DNA of 64,000 nt from Sesamum alatum (GCA_034509735.1 JACGWO010000012.1:19745188-19809187); one strand, 5' to 3'; shown: positions 11,865 through 27,269, numbered from the stretch's first letter. Translations and numbers: made by a program. The notes: generated by a model not told the origin, from the sequence alone.

Positions 11865-13334
11865 TTTTCCCCTTGTTTCACTTATATAATGTGAGTTTTC
11901 TTTTAAGTTGGGCTGCGAGAACGCAAACCCCCTCTACTATAAATTATGACGTAGGCTCGACCACTTGGGCCGACCTTAGACGGGCGTCCCTCCTAAGTGC
12001 AATGGAGGTCGCCAACCTAATCCAGGAGCCTTGTTGATCACTCATTGACCCCGTCTAGATAAGTAATATGAATTTGTTGTATTATAAATTTATTGATCAA
12101 ATTGCTGTATTTATGATTCGATTTTTATAAAGAGAAAATAAAATTGCCACATAGCGAACTTGAAGTGTAGACAAAAGGCATATCCAAATGCATGTGTGGG
12201 CCGTCATGAGGAAGCTTTGTCCAATAGAAAAGTGCAATTTTTGTGTGGCGATTGTTTTGGGGGTTGTGGTTTGAGATGGAGACACTGTCCACATTTCTGG
12301 CTGAGGAAGAATTCTCTCACCACCATACAATTGCCAAAGGATTCAACATCCAACTCTTATCACTTGCTAATTGAAAAGCCATAAAAGGCCAACATGGAAA
12401 TAAGTGTCTCCCTTAAAGTATTTCTAAGCAAGTGTATTTGTATGTGTTTTTCGAAAGCGTTATGTTGGCTGCATTTGGATGGAAGGATTTGAATTTGAAA
12501 TGAAAAAAAAATATCAGATGACTTTATATAAAAAGAATTTGAAATCCATCAATGTTTTACAAAATACGATTAAAAATGAGAGTGGGAGCATTTGAAATTT
12601 TTTGAATATTAGAATTGCCCAGACAAATTCAACGGATATGTTACCAGGGATTTGAAATCCCTACCTCCAGATCAATCAGGTCAAATGTAATCCAGGGGAA
12701 TATTAATGCGCCAAGTGAAGCACTTGACTCTTAAATGTAGAAACCTTTTCCTTTTGCAGTGCCCTTCAGAATCTAATGACTAGGTGGGAATTCAAAATGC
12801 GCAGTGAGCTGCCGGCCCGATCAAGGACCGGATTGATTCAATAAAAATCGAGCTGGTCCAATCCATGATCGGTTGGGATCGGGCTGGTATTGTGTCAATT
12901 TCAAGTATCAATACCTGGGACCAGACCAGGACCTCCTGATCTTGGCTCAGGCTTTTGGTCAACTAGGCCATTTTTTTTTAATAGTGCATGACATGTAATT
13001 TTATTTTCTTATTCTAAATTGACTATAATAGTAGGTTTTTTAAAATTTTGAAATTCTAAAACTTTGATCTTTATTCTTTTACTTCTAAAGTTTTAGTACA
13101 ATAGTTCATTAATACTCTTTGTTTATTTTTCAAATTTTATTTTACGTCTTCATTGATTTATTATATCTAAGTTTAGTATTATAATTTTGTTAATCAAAGT
13201 ATTATTTAAGTTCATTAAGCAGTTGTAACTACTCTTTTTTCTTTTTATAATTTCTATTATACATATTTGTTTAATTTTTTATTTATTATTTCATAAAATA
13301 ATCATAAATGAAGTAATTATTCAAAAAGTACCTC
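11865..13334. other. Intergenic DNA flanking the microsatellite
   Basis: No convincing gene. At 12470-12700 there are GGATTTGAAT/ATTTGAAATCC words in inverted orientation, perhaps a decayed MITE. 12800-12970 is G/C-richer, with repeated GATCGG/CCGG words; the right flank of the microsatellite (15296-15480) is similar in inverted sense (GGCCGGCCC near 15452). The repeat may therefore have grown inside a transposon, but no target duplication was found. The overlapping frames at 12097-12384 have no known domain. Confidence 0.45.
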
Positions 13335-16202
<2,868 letters not shown>

Positions 16203-16210
16203 AAAAAAAA

Positions 16211-17992
16211 GGGTTAAATACATTTTGCACTCCTGAACTATGCATAAAGTGTATTTACCCCACTAAACTATAAAATGTAACAAATTCCCCCTCATGATAT
16301 GGGCTAATACTTTTATGATGAAAATGCGCTTATTATTTAGACCCCCTAAAATATGTCTATCGCAATCATTCCCCTAAAACATAATTGGAATTAGGGCAAA
16401 ATACTTTTTTGGTACCACAATTATGACGAGTGTCGCTTTTGGTACCATTAAACACAAAACACGTCTTTTTGGTCCCAAGTTAACGACTGAGGCCATGTGC
16501 CTTGCACATGGCCATTAACGGCCGTTAATCCTTGTTGCTCATGTGAGGAGCCATGTTTAATGGTACCAAAAAAATAGAAAAAAATATTTTTTTGGTACCA
16601 TTAAGAGGGAAAACAACATTTTGAGCAAGTTTGACCACAAACTATAAGATTTTTTTTCCTTTTTACAAAAATGAAAATGTTAGGACAATTTTATTTAATA
16701 TATATATATTATAAAATAGGTTCAAAATTCAAATTATTTGTATTTTAGATAATTTTTAGGATCTTTTTTTACTATTTTTGAAAATTAAATTATTATTTGA
16801 TCTGAAAATATTTTAACATTTGAGCACAAATTATAAGAAATAAAATTCATTTTTTGAATAAAAGTATTAAAATATTTTTAGACCAAATAATAATTCAATT
16901 TAAAAATAATAATAAAAATATGCCCAAATTTATCTAAAAATAGATAATTTATTTAAATTAATTAATTATTTATAATAAAATAAATTTATCTAATAATTTT
17001 ATTTAAAAAATTAAATTTATAATTTATATAAGAATAAAATTTATCTCATACTTTTATTCTTTAAAAGAATTATTTCTAATAGTTTGTTGTCAAATATTAA
17101 AATATTTGCAAACCAAATAATAACTCAACTTCAAAAATAATAAAAAAATCTAAAAATTATCTAAAATAAAATAATTGTAATTTTAAATTTATTATGACAT
17201 ATATTAAAATAAAATTTATCAAATATATTTTCTTAAAAGTTTATTAAAATATTTTTAGAATAAATAATAATTTAATTTCAAAAAATAATCCAAAGATCGA
17301 TGCTAGACTTTATCCCAAATATAAATAATTATAATTTAAATTAATTCATTATTTATATAAAAATAAAATTTATCTAATATTTCTATTTTAGAAAATTATT
17401 TTTTTGTTATAGTTTGTGGTCAAAGTTATAATTTTTTTCCAAAAATAGTAAAATAGATCCTAGAAAATATTTGAAATACAAATAATTATAATTTTTTAAA
17501 GTTATTTTATTATATATTTTAAAATAAAATTCTCCTTTAATTTTTGTAAAAAGAAAAAAATTCTTATAATTTGTGATTAAAATTGGTCAAAAGATTTTTT
17601 TTCCCGTTTAATGGTATCAAAAAAGCATTTTTCTTTATTTTTTTGATCCCATTAAATAGGGCTTCATGTGAGCCAACAAAAGTTAACGACCGTTAACGGT
17701 CATGTGCACGACACATGGCCCCTGTCGTTAACTTGGGACCAAAAATGCGTGTTTTCATGTTTAATGTTACCAAAAACAACACTCGCTACAATTGTGGTAC
17801 CAAAAATGAAAATGACCTTTTACAAAAATTCTGTTTAAAATAAACACTACCCAAAGTATATGATTTTTATAATTAATATAGAATCTATATAAACTCTATA
17901 AATATACAATCCTTATATTTTTACATAAATTTTACTTTTGTTGTTATATATGTTGAACTATTATTTCAATGCAATTTTAAATGCTACATTGA

Positions 17993-18025
<33 letters not shown>

Positions 18026-18732
18026 AACTGTAAAAATTTGTAAATCTTTACATATAATAATGGTCTTTGGGAAGATAGTGCTTCGTTGATGTATCATTGT
18101 ACTCTTCTTTCTATTTTATGTAATTTATCTTTACCTATATCTATTGATTTTAAAAAAAAAATAATATTTATCAATACAATTTTAAAATATCACATCGAAT
18201 ATACATATATATACGGTAAAACATGAAAATTTATAATATTTAATTAATATATAATATTTTATAATATTTTGAGTAATGATATGATATTTTAATTATGCAT
18301 ACATGTAATTGAGTAAAAACTTATAAGTTATATAATCTATTTTTATATAAAATTATACGCATTATGTATTTATACATATTTACATGTATTTTTAATATAT
18401 ATAATTTACTTCACAAAACATATTTGCATATATTGAGCTTGTAAATATATTTAGTATTACATAATTTATAAAAATTCATAAATTTTAAATATTATTATTT
18501 TGAGAAAGTTTGAGTAAAATTTTAAATCACTAAAAGTAGTTTGGGGGGAGATTTTTTTTTTAATAAAACATACTTTAAGAGTAAAATGAAAAGTATAGGG
18601 GGTAAGTTAGAAGGACACTTTTGTCCTGTCAATGCCGAATTATTTTGTCAGAGGGGCTTTTGTTACTCTTCATACTTTAGGGGGCAAATGAAACTACATG
18701 CATAGTTCAGGGGTGCGAAATGTATCTAACTC
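16211..18732. mobile_element. Long foldback element, Mutator-like, with nested insertion
   Basis: The left end GGGTTAAATACATTTTGCAC and the inverted right end (GAGTTAGATACATTTCGCAC) match. Both continue with CCTGAACTATGCAT, and the arms pair over about 100 bp. The flanks TAAAAAAAA (16202-16210) and TAAAAAAGC (18733-18741) agree at 7 of 9 positions. The middle is very AT-rich and holds the second foldback element at 16394-17818. No transposase is encoded. Confidence 0.6.
16394..17818. mobile_element. Foldback element nested in 16211-18732
   Basis: The arms begin GGGCAAAATACTTTTTTGGT on the left and, inverted, GGTCATTTTCATTTTTGGT on the right. Both then share GTACCACAATT...AACACG...GGTCCCAAGTTAACGAC, with about 180 bp of good pairing, including a GTTAACGGCC-like palindromic zone (16515 and 17690). 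The about 1-kb centre is AT-rich with recurring AAATTATTATTTG-type words. No clear target duplication was found. Confidence 0.6.
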
Positions 18733-18741
18733 TAAAAAAGC

Positions 18742-19264
18742 ACGGGGAGATAAATTGCTATTTATTTTTTCATAAAGGAGTAATTGTTCATTTACAATAT
18801 TACAAGAAGGTTGCTTGCATTTTTTCTTTATACAAAGTAAGACACTGTAAATGCATTCCAAATGTGCACCATACCATCTAAAAGCTTACATGAAACTTTT
18901 CGGATTAAAAGGATTTGTAGTTAAAAATCACAAATCCACGAGAACAAATTTGATCCTTTTGATTGGATTGTCTTGAGTATTATAGATAAATTACATTGAT
19001 ACCTCTTAAAGTTAAGTTAAAATACACAAATATTTATACAAATATCACCTGAAAAATATTACACTAACACCTCTTAGGCAGTGTAGCAATAATTTTGCAA
19101 AAGACAAAAAACGTATGTATATTTTGACATAACCTTAAGAGTTGTCAATATAATCTACCCCGAAAGCTAACCGACTACAAATGCAAGGACTTTAAATCAG
19201 AGCAATCAAACAAATAAGCTAACGTAAGCTCATATAGTAATTGGCATATTTCATCACCCAATCA
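18742..19264. other. Intergenic DNA left of the LINE
   Basis: AT-rich and without recognisable features apart from the 14-bp LINE target copy that follows at 19265-19278. Confidence 0.5.
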
Positions 19265-19312
19265 TACTCCATTGGCACTTTTTTTTTTTTTTATTAAGCA
19301 GAAGATATTTCA

Positions 19313-19790
19313 TTAGTCTCCAACAACAAAGTCTAAGGGATGTTTGTCCCTTATCACAAAATACATCCGCAGGGAAAATATAGGGGGGAATAGGTTCGTC
19401 TCAATTAGCACCATGCACCCATTTGGCGATACCAAAACCATTACAAAGTCTCGGAACTTTACAAAAATCCCATCTTGGCCTAATCTCCCAAATTTTCTTA
19501 ATGAACCCAACATCAATAAGAGCAGCAATATCCACATCTTCCTCCTTGCCCATGGTCCAATTAATGGCTTCAAGTGGGTCTGATTAAAAATAATTTGCTC
19601 AAAGTTCTTTCCATGGAGCTCTTCTACTGCAAGACGGATTGCACGGAGTTCACTGAGGGACGCATTGAGGACGTAGATTTCCGCTGTGATGGTCGAGATA
19701 ACAAAACCTTGGTGGTTTCGTACAATGATTGCTGCACCATATCGTTCCTCATTGAGGGAAATGTCTGAATTTGCTCTGATCTATCCCGTT
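19313..19790 (-). pseudogene. LINE RNase H-like domain
   Basis: Decoded from the minus strand, 19770-19600 keeps an ASLSELRAIRLAVE-like segment whose Glu matches the catalytic Glu of RVT_3-type RNase H, followed by the C-terminal frame at 19573-19313. It removes RNA from the cDNA hybrid in intact elements. A homopolymer and stops break it. Confidence 0.6.
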
Positions 19791-20099
19791 GGAGGAGGCT
19801 GCCTTCCAAATTAGTCTTTTTTTTTTTTTTTTTTTTTTTTCTCCTTGAAGCATGGGCATCTCTGTATTCCTTCGTGCTCTTGAGGATGTTTCCATGATGT
19901 TCTCCGTTGAAAGCTGCTCCTTTTCGTGAAGCTTGTCGTTCCGAGCTCTCCAAATGTTCTCTAATGTGATTGCCCATGTTGTGATGAACTCCTCTTGAAG
20001 ATTGCAGTTCGAGAAGAAATTGGAATTTGGGCTTGTGATAGAATCACTCTCTAAGGGACAAGTGGGACACAAGGGGTAGAGTCTCACTTGCCATTTAGA

Positions 20100-20555
20100 G
20101 AGTAGCCAAATTCATTCGGCAAAAGGGCAACAGAGGAACATATGATGTGTTGTTTCAACCTGAAAATCACAAAACATACATTTAGTATCGTGGATTTGAA
20201 ACATTTGAGCAATTTTACCTCTGGTGGGAAGCACATCAAAAAGTATTCTCCAAATGAGGAGTTTTAATCGGTTGTACAAATCGAGTTTCCAAATTATTTT
20301 TCCAATGGTCTCATCTTCTTAATTCACGATGTTTTTAGCTTGTTGGATGGCAAGGAATGCCGCTTTGGCTGAGAATTTTCCTGACTTGGAAGGAGCCCAA
20401 AACGGTCGTGGGGGTTCCAACGGGTCTAGAATTTGGATTTTTCGGATTTCCTCAACAATGGTGCTGAGGAACATCTCTGTAATGATTTTTAACCTCCACT
20501 GGGTGCCACAATAGTCAATCAAGTCCTGAACTAGCGTTGGCCAATTTGGGTCCAA
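20100..20555 (-). pseudogene. LINE zf-RVT zinc-binding domain
   Basis: The segment includes WAPSKSGKFSAKAAFLAI (20555-20319) and, after a break, a Cys-Cys...His-His cluster (CMFCDFQVETTHHMFLCC near 20140-20190). This is the arrangement of the zf-RVT domain that follows RT in plant L1 elements. Confidence 0.7.
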
Positions 20556-20774
20556 AAACGGTGGTCAGGGCGATTTGAAATTCGGGACGGAAGGGATTCA
20601 TGGGTCATCCCAAATTCGTATAGTTGTTTGTCTTGAGACCATGAAGCACACTCCGAGTTGGAAGATTTTGGCGCATTTGACCGCATCCTGTCAAATCCAT
20701 GAGGTCCCACGAACCTGCAAAGATGAGTTAAAATCAGTATCGTTCCTCAAATATTTGGCTGAGAGAATCTTACA

Positions 20775-22297
20775 CTAGAGTTTCTCAGATTTTTGGAAAA
20801 GGTTCCACGAGATTTTTGTCACAAGTGTTTCGTTGAAATCACAGAACTTTATGATCCCAAGTCCTCTTTTGTTCTTTGCTTCGCAGATGGAATCCCATGA
20901 CTTGAGAGCTAAAAAATTCATGTTTGACTCATTGTTCTTTGCTTGCCACCAGAAACGTCGCACAATGGAATCCATTTTGTGGCAGATTTTCTTTGGCATT
21001 AGGAATGAGGATAAATGGTAGATTTGAAGGGATTGTGCCACATGATTTATAAGGACTAGCTTACTCGCCCGGGAGAAATTTTTCACCTTCCATAGGAACA
21101 ATTTGTTTGACATTTTTTCTATGAATTCATTGAAGGCCTTTGTTCTTGATTTGGGTTTGCAAAAAGGAAGACCAAGATGTTTTGCTCGGTGATTACATTC
21201 TGGCATTTGTAGGATGTCCTGAATGATTCTTTTCTGTCTGTTTAGGACGTTTTGACTGAAGTGGATCAAGGACTTCCTGTTGTTTGTAATCTGACTGGTC
21301 CATTCCTCGAATTTTGTGAGGCATCTTTGGACTGTTTGGGCATCCCGCTCATATGTTCTGCAGAAGATAGTAAGATCATCAACATATAAAAGATGTGAGA
21401 TAACAAGAGCATTCCTACTGACATTGACTCCTTTAATATTGCCTAAGGATTCCTCATTAAACAATAACCGGGAGAGAAATTCAGCGTAGATAACGAAAAG
21501 ATAAGGAGAGAGGGGTCTCACTGTCGGATGCCTCAGGTTGGTCTGAAGAAATTAAAAGGTGCCCCGTTGACTAGGTTAGGGAAGCTGGGCCTTGAAATGT
21601 ATTAGGAAATCTAATTCACAAACGTATCATTAAATCCCACTCCTTCCAAGAGTTTGAGTAGAAACCACCATTCAACCCTGTTATACGCCTTGGAGAGATC
21701 AATTTTTATGGCCATGTAACCTTTTTTACCTTTCTTCCTATGGAGGTAGTGCATGATCTCTTGGAAGAGGATTAAGTTTTTATTGATGTTCCGCCCGGGG
21801 ACAAAGGCCATTTGGAAAGGGGAGACAATCTTTTCCAGGTGTTTTTTTAGTATGTTTACCAGGATCTTGGAGATCACCTTGTAAGAGGTATTGCACAGGC
21901 GGATGAGTCATAATTGGTCCACAGTATGGCCTTTGGCGCCTTTTGGGATCGGGGAGATGAAAGTATGGCTCACTGTCGGGGTCATGCGTCCTAATGAGAA
22001 AAAGTGGAGTGTAGCATCTGTAACTTGTTTCCCCACAATATGCCAATATTTCTTGAAGGAACTCGGTGGGAAATGATCGAGCCCTGGGCTTTTGAATGAT
22101 TCCATACCAAATACAATGTTCCTAATTTCCTCCGAGGATGGCAATTCACAAAGTTCCTGGTTTTCAGAATTTGAGATAGAGTTTGACATAATCTCATGCA
22201 CATAGTTAGAGAGCTCCGTTTGAGACCACAAACAATCATATTCGAATAAGGACTGAAAGAAAAATGAGAATTCGTTACCAATTAAGTCCCAGTCCAA
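20775..22297 (-). pseudogene. LINE reverse transcriptase, broken
   Basis: Three frames make up the RT. 22297-21908 holds FKSPGLDHFPPSSFKKYW and FISPIPKG. 21877-21611 holds FVPGRNI and AIKIDLSKAYNRVEW, with the first catalytic Asp. 21521-20775 holds PLSPYLFVIYAEFLS and LLYVDDLTIF, with the catalytic Asp pair. Frame breaks lie near 21900 and 21540. YVDD replaces the FADD usual in plant LINEs. The RQGDP box before PLSPYLF is degenerate. Confidence 0.85.
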
Positions 22298-22464
22298 AAC
22301 TGCAAATCCTTGCCTTGTTTGGATTGAATGGATGAAATTTGCCTTGGATTAGAGAATTGCTGTGAGGTAGAAGTATTCCGTATTAGCCTCCCCCTCTTCA
22401 AGCCATTTTTGTTTCGCTTTTTGTCTCCATTTGGTCTCCAGTCGTTTGAATTGTTCATCAAGTT

Positions 22465-23419
22465 TCAATTGGAGGTTGCTTTCCCTTGATCAATTCTCCC
22501 CGCTCTGATCAGCAAGTTGGAGGCCTTCAATTCTTGTTTTATGAGTTGGATCCTGTTATGGCACCATCCAAAGGTTTTTTGGTTCCATTTTCTAAGTTCT
22601 GACCGAAGCTTCCTCAATAGCTTGTGCAATTGGGACATTAGAGTTCCTGCAAAAAGAGTGAGCCACACATCAACAACAAGTACTTCACAAGAAAAATCTT
22701 GAAACCACATATCCTCAAAATAAAATAGCCAGAGTTTGTTTGTGGAATTTGGGTGTGTATCCAAAAGAAGGGGACAGTGATCCGAGGCAATGGCTGGGAG
22801 ATGGAAAATTATCGATTTTGGATACATGAGGCACTGTTCTGCATATGCAACTCCCCTATCTAATCTAGATTAGATGTTTGCCATGCCTGAACGTTTGTTT
22901 GTCCAATTTATAACCAGTAAATCCTAAATCAATGAGATTGTAAAAGTCAAGTTCATCCTCAAGGGCGTTTTGAGATGCCGATGTAAAAGGCTTTTCATCC
23001 TGAGACATGATCACATTAAAATCCCCCATTGCCAGCTAAGGTTCGTCAAAAGCAGTACATAAATTAGTAAAGGAGGTCCAAAAAAGAGGTTTAAGGGTAG
23101 GAATAACAAGGCAATGAACACCAGTAATTTACCATGGCTGTGGCCCAGCATTTATCATCCACGGAGAACTCAAAAAGATATTTACATTTAAACTGGGGGA
23201 CCAAGTAAGGAACAAGTCCCTAGCTTTGTTTATAGCAGGCACAAAAACAGAGTTAATCAGATTAACAGAAGTGAGGAGAGAAGAGAGCTTATCAGTATGG
23301 GCAGTTTTGAGTTCACAAAGGAAAATGAGATCGGGTTTATGTGATTGCAGGAAGTCCATAGCATTCTCCTTGCCGCAAGCCGAGCCAACCCCACGACAAA
23401 TCCAAATGAGAATCTTCAT
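22465..23419 (-). pseudogene. LINE AP-type endonuclease, broken
   Basis: The N-terminus (23419-23129) reads KILIWICRGVGSACGKE, then KPDLIFLCELKT, where the Glu is the metal-binding residue of the exonuclease/endonuclease/phosphatase fold. The middle has stops but keeps a MGDFNV-like motif near 23020. The C-terminal frame (22827-22465) keeps the catalytic SDHCPLLLD motif. In L1 elements this enzyme nicks target DNA to prime reverse transcription. At least two stops or frame changes separate the pieces. Confidence 0.75.
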
Positions 23420-24627
23420 TTGTATTACTCCCGTGACCCCTCCGAGCTCTCGAAGAAAACGTAGTTTGTTTGATTTTCCTCAATCAACAATTGGAGCGGG
23501 TGCTTTTGGTATTTCATTTCAACGATCTCTGTCTGAACAGGAATTCTCTTGGATTTATTTCGTGATTTTTCCTTCATTCAGAGGATTTTCCTTTCTTGTT
23601 TTATCACTATTTTTTCCTCCACCAATTCGAAGGTGATGTCTTGATTTTTCTCTTGTGCATTGGGACTCTTGTGGGGGTCATAAGTAGCAGAGGTTGGTGG
23701 GTTCATGGTGGAGTATAATTTTTTTTTGAGTAGGGGGCGCTATGTCATTTTCAATGTTTTCGTGTTGTTGTTCAAGTCCAGGGGAAGGAGGGGGGCTCGT
23801 TTGTTTCTTTTGAAAGTGAGCAGAGGCAAAGCATGTATTTTTATCCGGGTAGTAGTTGGGTTGGCTTAGGTAGGTTGTAAATGGGCCAAAGGAATCGACC
23901 TTCTCCAAAGCTATGGGCTCAACAGTAAGTGGGGTTATTTGTGGGATTTGGGCTTTGTCAGGTGGGCTTTCTGGTGTATTACAAGTTGATGTGTGGGCCT
24001 TAAAAGGGGTAAGTTGAGTCGGCCCATCATGAGGTTTTATGGGCAGAGTTAAATATGTAAGCAGCTTATCGAGGGGCGTTGGTGTTTTCTCTGTCATTTG
24101 GAAGTGGGACTGGAAATGCAGGCGGGGAAGTACTGGGCAGAATGGTGTGTGTGAGGTCAAAGTTGGGATATGGTGGTTGGGGTGTGTCAGGGTGAAGATT
24201 TTCAATGCTTGCTATTTTTGTGTTTGGGTTTTCTGTATTTTTGGGGGTAGGATATGATAGGTTTTTTGGGAAAATTTTTGGGGTTTCCTGCCGATTCAGT
24301 TTGTCGGTTTACTCTCTAATTTTTGTTTCTGGTTTCCGGCTTCCTTGGCCAGCGTCGGCATTGTTTTTCGACTGTTGATTTGTAGGTACGGATGAAGGGG
24401 TTTTGGATTGACTCATTTTCAGCTTTTAGCCAAGGTCCATATCTGAAGGGGTTGGGATTATTTTATATCTATGGGGGTTTGGTACGGCATTGGTTAAACT
24501 TATGTACCACAAGACCACACACATGACAAAAATCTCCTAATCTTTCATACCTAATTTCCAAAACAATCTTTTTATTTCCTTGGTTGTGGAAACAACACGA
24601 TCTTTAAGTGGGTCATTGATAGCCGTT

Positions 24628-24930
24628 TCAATGTGAATGCGGAGGGTTTCCTCCAGTGATGTTCTTCTTTCGCAAGATTTGTTTCAACATATTTCCGATG
24701 GCATTTCTGATCTTTTCTGCGGATTTCCTATTCACGAGAATAACTGGAAGGCCAGTTGCTTTCACCCAAATATGAAATCTGGAGAGGTCTACTCCTTTGA
24801 GGGATTCCTTTGGGAACCACGATTTTGATACAATGAGATTTCCTCGAAAAGACCATGGGCTTTGGCTCCAAATGCACTTGCGGCCATTTTCATTTTCAAG
24901 GAGGAAGACCACGGTATTCTGTTCAATCAC
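24628..24930 (-). pseudogene. LINE ORF1 fragment, DUF4283 domain
   Basis: This 100-codon frame contains WSQSPWSFRGNLIVSKSW and FHIWVKATGLP, the signature of the DUF4283 domain at the N-terminus of ORF1 in plant LINEs, which acts in nucleic-acid binding. ORF1 continues in broken frames to about 23678, where a Pro/Thr-rich segment (175 codons, 23678-24205) is the usual variable spacer; no intact CCHC knuckle was seen. The identification rests on motif recognition by eye. Confidence 0.7.
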
Positions 24931-25441
24931 ATTGGTTTGTGTTTTAGGGGAAATACCCCAGGCCTTGATGAGGGTAGACTTGATGGCATTTTTATTTAGG
25001 GGTTTTTTGGATAGAATTTTTGCAATGATAGGGAAACAGGTGCGATGGATTTAGTCTTCATTTGGAGTTAATTCCTCATAAAAACCTTCCAGGGAGAGTG
25101 TTTTATCAATAAGGTCATTTACAAGGTCAGTTTTTTTTCATATAGAATTTGAGAAATTGTCAAAAAAATATGTGGGGCAGAAGTTGATAAAATGAGGTTT
25201 GTTTCGGATTTGGCCGTTCAAAGTGGGCGACAAGTAATAGTAATGGGTGGTCAAAGGGTGGTAGTGGCAGACAAAGATGAGCGGGAAGGGAGATGGTACT
25301 GGTGATGGACACGGTCGGCCAGGCGAAGCAAAACAGGGTTAGAAACGAGATCAATCTCACTCTGCAGAGGGAATAAGAAACCTTCAGATCCATGAGGGGG
25401 AGTTCTACTCAGGAGAGAGAACAGAACTACTCCATTGGTAC

Positions 25442-26030
25442 CTTACATCATCAAGTTGTATTTTTGGCAATTTACACCCTTGAAGGAAAAGACTGATATT
25501 GTCGCTGCCACACTCGCAGAGGAGCTCGATAAAGTACAGAGACTACTTCTGGCTAAAGAAGGCAAGCTCCATAAGGTCAGACAAGACTTGAAGGTCTCAC
25601 AAAAGGAAAATGCCAATTTGGAGAGGGAGTATTCCATTGAGAATGTATCGTATGCTTAAGGTGGGAAAACAAATTGGTAAGATGGAGTTCTTGAAGTCTG
25701 ATGAGTACCATGAACAATTGTTCTAGCTTGTCCGGAGGGTGCTGGGGATACCAAGAAATCCCCATACTTTTAAATGGCCATCCTAGGTCGTGCTTCCAAT
25801 GATGGTTTTTTTGATTTTTTGAAATGTCAAGACCAGATCAAACATCTTGATAGCTTTAAGGAATGTTTTGACCTCACTGCCTTAAACTTTGCAAAGGATT
25901 TGCAATTGTGACTACCTACCTTGTGTTATTCCGGATATTGTTAATGATGAGTTCACGAGTTTAGCTTTTGATGATCCAACACCTAAATCTATTGTCACCA
26001 ACCCCATCCTCGTGTGAGATGAGCTACTAC
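25442..26030 (+). pseudogene. Remnant of a coiled-coil extra ORF of an older gypsy element
   Basis: The first part (to 25659) has heptad-like charge spacing (EELDKVQRLLLAKEGKL, VRQDLKVSQKENANLE), predicting a coiled coil. After stops, more coding-like phrases follow (FLKCQDQIKHLDSFKECF near 25820; DIVNDEFTSLAFDDPTP near 25940). This looks like the C-terminal part of a retrotransposon extra ORF. It lies on + beside a minus-strand integrase tail (27081-27264), so the older element may carry an antisense ORF as the younger one does. The N-terminus is missing; the LINE sits exactly there. The parentage is inference. Confidence 0.45.
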
Positions 26031-26099
26031 TCCTTTATCACTTATACTGCCCCAAACATCTTATTATATTTTCCAACTAAAATGTAATATTACTATCAG

Positions 26100-27080
26100 A
26101 ATAGAATTGTACCTACAGAATAATCTTAAGAAGACATGATCCCAAGTCGATACTTGATGTAACCCCGCTTCCAGGTCCATCACATGGAAAATGAAAACCA
26201 AGATTTGCCTTTTCAGTATTAGACTAGAGCTATGAGCAAATAGAACATCTTTCACGATTCTCAATACAATGACATGAATTCTTAAATGCGTTGATATGTT
26301 GTACCAAAAAATCAGCAATTTCTAACGGAATAGGTAACAAAGCCAATGACGAAAGCAACAAAGAGAAGGAACTGGAGGAGGTAGTTGTTGTCTTCAAAGC
26401 TTTATTTGAAGGGTGGTCACTTGTAAAACTTTTTGTAATAGGCACATTCCCTTTTGCCTACTTTGGATTGTTGCTCACGTGTTTCAATGTAAAAATCGTT
26501 ATGTTACGGTCGAACTTATCTCCATCTATGTTAGTGTTATGTGCATTTTTTCCTTTGCTCATCATTCTTCTCGACTTGCCTAAGACTCGTTTGCTAGTCG
26601 TAGTTATGATGAACTTAGATCTGTGTAGGTAAGATCTGTCTCAGATTGTTTTGAAAATCACTACATTAGAGATCATTGTGTTGGAGAATATTTCCTAGGA
26701 CTTTAGAGTGACGATCTTCTCATATATTTTCTTAAAAACCATATTCGGATCATTACGATGAGGATTTTCTCAAATCGTTTCTGAAAAGATCTTTTTCAAA
26801 TCATTATGATGAGGATCTTTCTCATATCGTTTCTTGAAGATCTTTTTGAAATCACTATGGTGAGGATCTTTCTAAGATCATTTCTTGAAGATTATTTTTA
26901 ACTGATAATTATGATGAGGATTTTTCTCAAATCATCGTTTTTAAGAAGCATAATCATAATAATGACTATACAATCAACCATAATGCAAACATCATACGAG
27001 GTAACCATTCAAAACATGCTTCATTCAATTTTCAAAGCCACATTGGTAAGACATTAAAGCACATCTGATCACGAAAGAGC
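26100..27080. other. Non-coding remains of the older element
   Basis: No firm coding sequence. The + frame at 26291-26632 is hydrophobic in its second half but matches no family I recognise. The tandem 51-bp repeat lies here. The position is where the untranslated 3' region of the older minus-strand gypsy element would fall. Confidence 0.4.
26740..26945. repeat. About 51-bp tandem repeat, four imperfect copies
   Basis: A CATTACGATGAGGAT-like start recurs at about 26751, 26802, 26853 and 26908, each followed by a TTTCTCAAATCGTTTCT-like segment and a GAAGATCTTTTT-like segment. Copies differ at several sites; the last spacing is about 55 bp. Confidence 0.75.
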
Positions 27081-27264
27081 CTAAGGTCTTTACAGAATGT
27101 GACAAGCAGGCTTAAAAAATGTGCTTCCTACCTTTGAACTTGTAAGTAAATCTTTTTAAGTTATGGATACTTCATGGTCGCGACAATTCTTTTCCAACCA
27201 TATTTGTCAACCAATATGACCCAACTTTACAATTTGTCACAACTTTAAAAGGTCTTTCCCAATG
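27081..27264 (-). pseudogene. Older Ty3/gypsy pol C-terminal end
   Basis: On the minus strand this reads PFKVVTNCKVGSYWLTN then MVGKELSRP, a stop, and IHNLKRF. This is the shape of the integrase C-terminal tail of Tat-type gypsy elements (PYKV...G.Y.L...GKELPRPWN...LKRYY). It is the downstream half of the gene; the upstream half is at 40624-41300, beyond the 13.3-kb insertion. It ends at the target duplication GCATC. Confidence 0.7.
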
Positions 27265-27269
27265 GCATC

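Larger units (their letters stand above)
19279..25427 (-). mobile_element. Near-complete L1-type LINE retrotransposon
   Basis: A 6.15-kb non-LTR retrotransposon reads right to left. It ends in a 14-base A-tail (T run at 19279-19292 on +). TACTCCATTGGCAC (19265-19278) and TACTCCATTGGTAC (25428-25441) are a 14-bp target duplication with one mismatch, so both ends are probably genuine. Domain order is that of plant L1 elements: DUF4283-type ORF1 (about 24.9 kb), proline-rich spacer (24205-23678), AP endonuclease (23419-22465), reverse transcriptase (22297-20775), zf-RVT zinc-binding domain (20555-20100) and RNase H (about 19790-19313). Every domain has stops or frameshifts, so it cannot move by itself. 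A 24-base homopolymer (19817-19840) lies just upstream of the RNase H segment. Confidence 0.85.

Noticed and set aside
12097..12384. Overlapping frames on both strands, one with several Cys residues
   Set aside because: No recognisable domain, no splice context and no similarity I can name; likely chance.
26291..26632. 113-codon + frame with a hydrophobic C-terminal half
   Set aside because: It could be mistaken for a membrane protein, but it lies in the non-coding part of a decayed retroelement and matches no family I recognise.
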